64,000 nt of DNA from Bog-473 sp963836605 (GTDB lineage Bacteria > Actinomycetota > Acidimicrobiia > Acidimicrobiales > RAAP-2), in the NCBI GenBank assembly GCA_963836605.1, contig CAWIKB010000011.1:1-64000 (forward strand), read 5' to 3'. The notes beneath the pieces were generated by a model. It ran no database searches and was not told the origin of the DNA. It saw nothing but the letters and a program-made list of their open reading frames with translations. The translations under genes and the position numbers were made by a program. Of this stretch, positions 59,352-64,000 are shown piece after piece (positions within the stretch are counted from its first letter, which is position 1; each line of letters starts with the position of its first letter).

Positions 59352-60425
59352 ATGGATGAGCGCGTCAGGTTAATTGTGCTCTTCGGTGGTCGATCGGCTG
59401 AACACGAGATCTCCTGCATTTCAGCGTTCAATTTGTTGCGTGCCGTCGACAGCCGGCGGTATGAGGTCGTGCCCATCGGGATCACCCGGAGCGGGCGGTG
59501 GGTCGACGCACACGACATGTCGATTGAGGCGGCCGCCGTGACCGGAGCGCTGCCCTCTCCCGATCTGGCCCCGGGTTCGGCGCTCCTGCCCTTGGCCGAG
59601 CTACCTCCGGCTTCGTCGGACCGGGAAGTCACCGTGGTATTTCCTCTCCTGCACGGACCGATGGGAGAGGACGGGACCATGCAGGGACTTCTCGAGTTGG
59701 CCGGTGTTCCGTACATCGGGAGCGGTGTGCTCGGGTCCTCGATCTGCATGGACAAGGCCATGGCCAAACATGTGCTGGCGGCTCACGGCATTCCGCAGGC
59801 CCGGTGGGCCGGAGCACGAGCGAGCGAGATCAACGACGAATTCCTTCGCGAGATCGGGGAACGGCTCGGCTACCCGATGTTTGTCAAGCCCGCCAACCTG
59901 GGCTCCTCCATCGGCATCAGTCGAGCGACCACTGCCGCCGAGCTCGCGCAGGCCGTCCAACTGGCCCGTTCCTACGACGAGCACCTTGTCTTCGAGGAGG
60001 CCGTGCCGGGCCGCGAGATCGAGGTGGCTGTCCTCGGCGACCTGTCGCCCACAGCATCGCTGCCCGGCGAGATCGTCTGCGACGGCGCCTTCTACGGATT
60101 CGAGGAGAAGTACCGGACCGACTCGACCAAGCTCCTCATCCCCGCCCCGTTGTCGGACCTCGAGGTGGCCGAAGCGCAAGGTCTGGCCATTGCCACGTTC
60201 AAGGCCCTGCGGGCTGAGGGCATGGCCCGTGTCGACCTCTTCTACAGCAGCGAGGGCCGGTTCCTGGTCAACGAGGTGAACACGATCCCGGGCTTCACCC
60301 CGATCTCCATGTACCCCATGTTGTGGGAAGCCAGCGGGCTGCCCTACGCCGATCTGATCGACGAACTGGTGGAGCTGGCGTTGCAGCGCCACCGCAGACG
60401 GTCACAGTTCACGACCGACCACTAG
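59352..60425 (+). CDS. ddl: D-alanine--D-alanine ligase
   Basis: The 357-residue ATP-grasp enzyme starts RLIVLFGGRSAEHEISCISA. It continues with VVFPLLHGPMGEDGTMQGLL, GSGVLGSSICMDKAMAKHVL, MFVKPANLGSSIGISRA (ATP and ligand binding), and FLVNEVNTIPGFTPISMYP (metal and phosphate binding). It joins two D-alanines for peptidoglycan. ATG 59352 is the natural start. It is divergent from murF with only 42 bases between start codons, so promoters must overlap. Confidence 0.94.
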   Translation: MDERVRLIVLFGGRSAEHEISCISAFNLLRAVDSRRYEVVPIGITRSGRWVDAHDMSIEAAAVTGALPSPDLAPGSALLPLAELPPASSDREVTVVFPLLHGPMGEDGTMQGLLELAGVPYIGSGVLGSSICMDKAMAKHVLAAHGIPQARWAGARASEINDEFLREIGERLGYPMFVKPANLGSSIGISRATTAAELAQAVQLARSYDEHLVFEEAVPGREIEVAVLGDLSPTASLPGEIVCDGAFYGFEEKYRTDSTKLLIPAPLSDLEVAEAQGLAIATFKALRAEGMARVDLFYSSEGRFLVNEVNTIPGFTPISMYPMLWEASGLPYADLIDELVELALQRHRRRSQFTTDH

Positions 60426-60633
60426 CTGCTGCGTCGCGCTCACCAGCGCCGCGCTCACCTCGGGAACGGCGGCAGACGGCACTGCTTCAACGGCCATTGC
60501 GCGTGACGGACGGCACCGCGTCACGTTGACGTTGCACGACCGTCACGCGATTTCGGAAGTTTGCCGCGTACGTTTCATCCGCCCGTGGAAGAACTGTGAC
60601 GAGAAATTCATCTCGTGGTCTTACGTTTCTCTT

Positions 60634-62683
60634 ATGACCGATACCCCGAAGTCGCATCCGTCCGTCCGTGCCGCCTTCCTGGCGCTTGCCCGGCGGGGCC
60701 GGAGGCTGGCCGCAGGCGGTGTCGCCCTCAGTGCGGTGTTCCTCTCCATCAGCGCGGTGGGCGCGGCCCAGGCCGACGACCGCACCACCGACGACCACGC
60801 CTTCAACGACCACTACGGGCGCATCGCAGCCGCCGAGTCCAACCACGACTGCGCCATCGACGACTGCACCATCGACGACTGCACCATCGACGACTTCGGC
60901 CGCCACGGTTGCGCCAACTACATCAACTCCGGCTCCCGGCGCGGCCTCTCCGAACTCGGCTGCGGCTCCTACCGCGCCAAACCCAATTCCACCCATCAAG
61001 CACGTGTGGCTGATCATCCTGGAGAACAAGTCCTTCGACGCCACTTTCACCGGCCTCAACAACAACACCTACCTGTGGAAGACCCTCCCCTCGCAGGGGA
61101 CGCTGCTGACGAACTACTTCGGCACCGGCCACTTCAGCCTGGACAACTACGTGGCCATGACCTCTGGTCAGGCACCTGCGGTCGACGATCAGAACGATTG
61201 CCCCACCTACAAGGACATGCAGGGATCCGTCGACACCAATCCATCGGATCCGAACTTCGGCCAGATGGTGACGGCCGGCACCCCCTATGCGAACAATGAG
61301 GGTTGCGTCTACCCGGCCAACGTGCCCACGCTGTTCAATCAGCTCGACGCCGCGGGTGTGAGCTGGAAGGGTTACGCCCAGGACCTCGGTTTCCCCGACG
61401 CCTCCGGACCGACGCACGACGCGGGTGGCTGCGGCGGACCCAGCCTCAATCCGACCACCGACCCCGTGCCCAACCCCGGGAGCGCCAACGCGACGGACCA
61501 GTATGTGCCCAAGCATTTCCCCTTCCCGTGGTTCAAGTCGCTCATCGACAATCCGAATGACTGCAACCCGGCGCACATCGCCAATCTGTTCTCGGTGAAC
61601 AACGGCCTCTATCACGACCTGCAAAAGGTCTCGACCACCCCGGCATTCAGCTGGATCACGCCGAACAACTGTTCGGACGCCCATGATGCGGTCTGTCACG
61701 GCAACAACCTGTCCGGCGGTTTTGCCGACGCCACCACGCCCAACCCGCCGGTCAACTACACCGGAGGTTTGTACGCCTCTGATCTCTTCCTCGAGCACAT
61801 CATCCCGGAGATCGAGGCTTCCCCGGCCTTCAAGCAGAACGGGCTGATCGACGTCACCTTCGACGAGGGATTCCCCGCATTCACTTTCACCTCCAACAGC
61901 TTCAGGAATTCGCCGACCGACCCGCCAAACGTGGCCTCGTCCATCGCGTCGGACTCGGCCGGTGAGAACATCAACGGCGCCAACATCCGCTACGAGCCGA
62001 CCGGCCCGAACACGCCGCTGGCCACCGACAGCCTGGGCGACCAGCTCCTGCCGGGCCCGGGCGACAACGCCTTCATCGACCGTGATCCGACGATCCCGGG
62101 TCTGGTCCTCGGCGGTGGCGGGACACCTCCCGGCGCTCGCACGGACACCGTGAGTGGTGGCCCCGGCTCGACCACCATCGCCGATCAGTCGGCTGTCATC
62201 ACCGACCGCGGCCGATCCGTGACCGGAACGAACATCCCGCCTGGGGCCACGGTGAAGAGTGTCTCGGACGTGCCGGCTGTGGCGAAGTTGCCCAACGGCG
62301 GAGGCTGTACCAATCTCTGCGCGACGAAAGCATCGTTCGTGCTGGCCGTGAACGGTGTGCCGACGGCCCCGACCGGTCCCGTCACGAGCGTCACGCTGGG
62401 AGCGGAGACCGACGCGACTGATCCCCTCTACAGCGCCACGGGTGCAGCCACCGGCGGCGGTGATGTCGGCAGCGTGCTCATCAGCAAGTACATCGTGCCC
62501 GGCTCGACCGACAGCGTCTTCTACAACCACTACAGCTGGCTGCGGACCATGGAAGACCTCTTCAACGTGGGCCCGACGTCTCCCGGCCTCGACGGCCATG
62601 GACACATTGGATTCGCGGCCCAGCCGGGTCTCGCTTCGTTCGGATCGGACGTGTTCAACTGCCGGGGCACGTGCGTCCCGTAG
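60634..62683 (+). pseudogene. Secreted phosphoesterase (acid phosphatase/phospholipase C-like), one frameshift
   Basis: The signal peptide (GVALSAVFLSISAVGAAQA) is in one frame from ATG 60634. Near 60775 the frame changes to a Thr/Pro-rich linker (repeated TTAPS) and the enzyme domain: IKHVWLIILENKSFDATFTG, TLLTNYFGTGHFSLDNYVAM and NGLIDVTFDEGFPAF, the metal-binding pattern of the PF04185 phosphoesterase family. It ends NCRGTCVP. One extra base in the linker start explains the break. The total is about 683 codons. The enzyme would release phosphate from organic esters outside the cell. An unusual inserted stretch (residues 470-560) is rich in Gly and Thr. Confidence 0.85.
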
Positions 62684-62756
62684 CGGCTCCACCCCTTCGC
62701 CCCAAGGGAGGCACGCGCTCGAAGCGCCGACCACGTTGATGCTTGCCAGGGCCAAG

Positions 62757-62790
62757 AGCGCATGCGGAGCCCCGGGGCTCCGCATGCGCT
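62757..62790. terminator. Perfect 34-bp palindrome
   Basis: AGCGCATGCGGAGCCCC is followed directly by its reverse complement, giving a 17-bp stem with no unpaired loop bases, 73 bases after the phosphoesterase stop. It may terminate that transcript. It also overlaps the possible start ATG 62784 of the next gene, so it could instead limit its translation or be a protein-binding site. Confidence 0.6.
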
Positions 62791-63335
62791 GGCTCCCACT
62801 GGTCGCGGTGATGGCGTTCGGGGGCACCCTGGCTGCTCCCGGAATTTCGTCGGGACAGTCGGCGTCGGATGGGGACAACACCTACGGGCCGCTCCCGGCC
62901 TGGCTGCCCAAGGCCACCGTCCCGGTCAACCGCACCCTGGTGGCCAGCGCCCAGGATCCGAAGCTCGGCATCGAGGGTGACACCTTCAAGGCCGTCCTGC
63001 CGCACGGCCAGACGCTCATCACCCTCGCTGGCCCGACCGTGCCACCCTTCGTGGCCCCTCCCCCGCCGACGACGACGGCGACGTTCACCATCTCGATGAG
63101 CCGCTCGGCCGGCAGCGTCCCCATTCGGCCCGCCGATTTCGAACTGGTCGACGGCAACGGCCGGATCTACTACCCGAAGGCGTTCAGTGGGGCTCCCCCG
63201 CCACGGGTTGCGCCCGAGGGGAAGACCATCTCGTTCCACCTGAAAGAGGTCATGGCCACCGGTGCGGGAAGTGTGCGCTGGTCCCCCGGGGGAGCCCCGA
63301 CGGCGAGCTGGGACTTTACGGTCGAAAACGACTGA
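62784..63335 (+). CDS. Putative secreted protein
   Basis: The 183-residue protein has a signal peptide (MRWLPLVAVMAFGGTLAAPG) and then a beta-rich domain: VPVNRTLVASAQDPKLGIEG, then DTFKAVLPHGQTLITLAGPT and a Pro/Thr hinge. It closes with GSVRWSPGGAPTASWDFTVE. I do not recognise the family. ATG 62739 would add fifteen residues and put the palindrome inside the gene. It follows the phosphoesterase on the same strand and may be coexpressed. Confidence 0.65.
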   Translation: MRWLPLVAVMAFGGTLAAPGISSGQSASDGDNTYGPLPAWLPKATVPVNRTLVASAQDPKLGIEGDTFKAVLPHGQTLITLAGPTVPPFVAPPPPTTTATFTISMSRSAGSVPIRPADFELVDGNGRIYYPKAFSGAPPPRVAPEGKTISFHLKEVMATGAGSVRWSPGGAPTASWDFTVEND

Positions 63336-63406
63336 AGTCGGCGGCCGGTACTCGGCAAGGCGGCGGGGGGTGAGGCCCTGAGGCAGCCCTTCGGTAGGTT
63401 GAGGTG

Positions 63407-64000
63407 ATGGTCACCACGTTCGAAGGCGAGGCCTGGGAGCGCCTTCCCGGGGCCAGCCGCCTGACCCCGCCCCAACGGGAGGCCATTGAGGCTGACGAAC
63501 CGCTGCTCTGCATTTTGGCCGGCGCCGGAGCCGGCAAGACCAGAGTCCTCACCTTGCGCGTGGCCCGCCGGGTCCGCGACGGCTCGATCCACGGCGACCG
63601 GGTCCTCGTCACCACTTTCAGCCGCAAGGCGGCCGAGGAGCTCCGCACCAGGCTGTGGTCGCTCGGCGTGACGGGGGTGAAGGCGGGAACCTTTCACCGC
63701 ACCGCATTGTCGCTCCTTCGCGAGCACCGGGCCCTGCGCGGCCGACCCGAGCCCCAGCTCCTGACGGATCGTCGCCGGCTCTTGGCCGAGGTGGTGAGCG
63801 GTGACCCCCGCCGGGTGCGGACCCTCGACGGGGAGATCGGATGGTCCAAAGCGCGCCTGGTGTCCCCGGATCGGTACGAGGTCGAGGCGCGCCGGGCCAA
63901 ACGGCACCCGGGGATCAACACCAGCCAGGTGGCCGAGGTGTTCGCCCGCTACGAAGCCGAGCGAGCGCAGCGCCACCTGCTCGATTTCGACGACCTGATC
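63407..64000 (+). CDS. UvrD/PcrA-type superfamily 1 helicase, N-terminal part
   Basis: The frame is open to the window edge (198 codons). It has the Q-motif LTPPQREAIEADEPLLC, Walker A LAGAGAGKTRVLTLRVA, motif Ia VTTFSRKAAEELRTRL, the segment AGTFHRTALSLLREHR and the start of motif II (LLDFDDLI). These are the marks of 3'-5' DNA helicases in repair. ATG 63407 is adjacent to an in-frame GTG at 63404. The remainder lies outside the window. Confidence 0.92.
   Translation, partial: MVTTFEGEAWERLPGASRLTPPQREAIEADEPLLCILAGAGAGKTRVLTLRVARRVRDGSIHGDRVLVTTFSRKAAEELRTRLWSLGVTGVKAGTFHRTALSLLREHRALRGRPEPQLLTDRRRLLAEVVSGDPRRVRTLDGEIGWSKARLVSPDRYEVEARRAKRHPGINTSQVAEVFARYEAERAQRHLLDFDDLI

Noticed and set aside
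60923..62881. 652-codon open frame on the minus strand
   Set aside because: It is entirely antisense to the secreted phosphoesterase, has Arg/Val/Gly-rich composition and no motifs; G+C-rich codon bias on the real strand keeps this frame open.

Overview
The window is G+C-rich DNA from an actinomycete. Typical markers are the AveC-family spirocyclase-like membrane protein, an SCO6745-family protein, a PknB-type kinase with one membrane segment, an F420-type NADP oxidoreductase, an oversized TetR regulator and a NorQ/NorD pair. An uncultured Acidimicrobiia-like lineage would fit, but that placement is inference.

Region 1 (1-23 kb) is catabolic and redox metabolism. It starts with a broken universal stress protein, VOC-fold (glyoxalase-like) proteins, a nitronate monooxygenase-like enzyme, two peroxiredoxin-fold paralogues (one without any cysteine), a cupin and a GH15 glucoamylase/trehalase. 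A tight plus-strand run follows (6.6-11.5 kb: VOC, flavin disulfide-type oxidoreductase, double VOC, NADP oxidoreductase, DUF3237, SDR). Next come a P450, a nitroreductase, a NorD/NorQ chaperone pair, a signal-less periplasmic-binding-fold protein, an AveC-like membrane protein, an SDR, an aldehyde dehydrogenase and a two-domain TetR regulator, which together look like one regulated substrate-degradation locus.

Region 2 (23.1-45.6 kb) is an accessory island bounded on the right by tRNA-Val. It holds four paralogous Tat-type exported repeat proteins with nearly identical ends and variable centres, two paralogous small secreted proteins, an NHL beta-propeller protein, two Ig/FN3 adhesin-like proteins (one also with about twelve kelch-like repeats), and an SRAP gene plus its truncated copy. 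A short Cys/His mini-gene recurs five times, always beside a secreted-protein gene. A 309-bp inverted repeat pair with one visible mismatch brackets 9.4 kb. A complete IS3 element sits on the edge of one repeat copy with no target duplication. Inside the bracketed segment lies a compact cassette: a membrane-anchored Mrr-like nuclease divergent from a four-gene overlapping operon (XRE regulator, 37-aa Cys/His miniprotein, P-loop NTPase, 78-aa zinc-finger protein). This is the best candidate for an undescribed system.

Region 3 (45.7-64 kb) is mostly housekeeping and envelope functions: PknB-type kinase, LapA-like protein, SCO6745-family protein, inositol-phosphatase-like protein, a lipoprotein with a 15-bp coding repeat, an OafA-type acyltransferase, a CHAP hydrolase, an aldehyde dehydrogenase, a phosphotransferase, divergent murF and ddl, a secreted phosphoesterase and the start of a UvrD-type helicase.

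About seventeen frame breaks interrupt otherwise well-conserved genes, and all but one behave as single-base insertions. That bias looks more like residual long-read error than decay, so the entries typed pseudogene are best read as probably intact genes with sequence errors.
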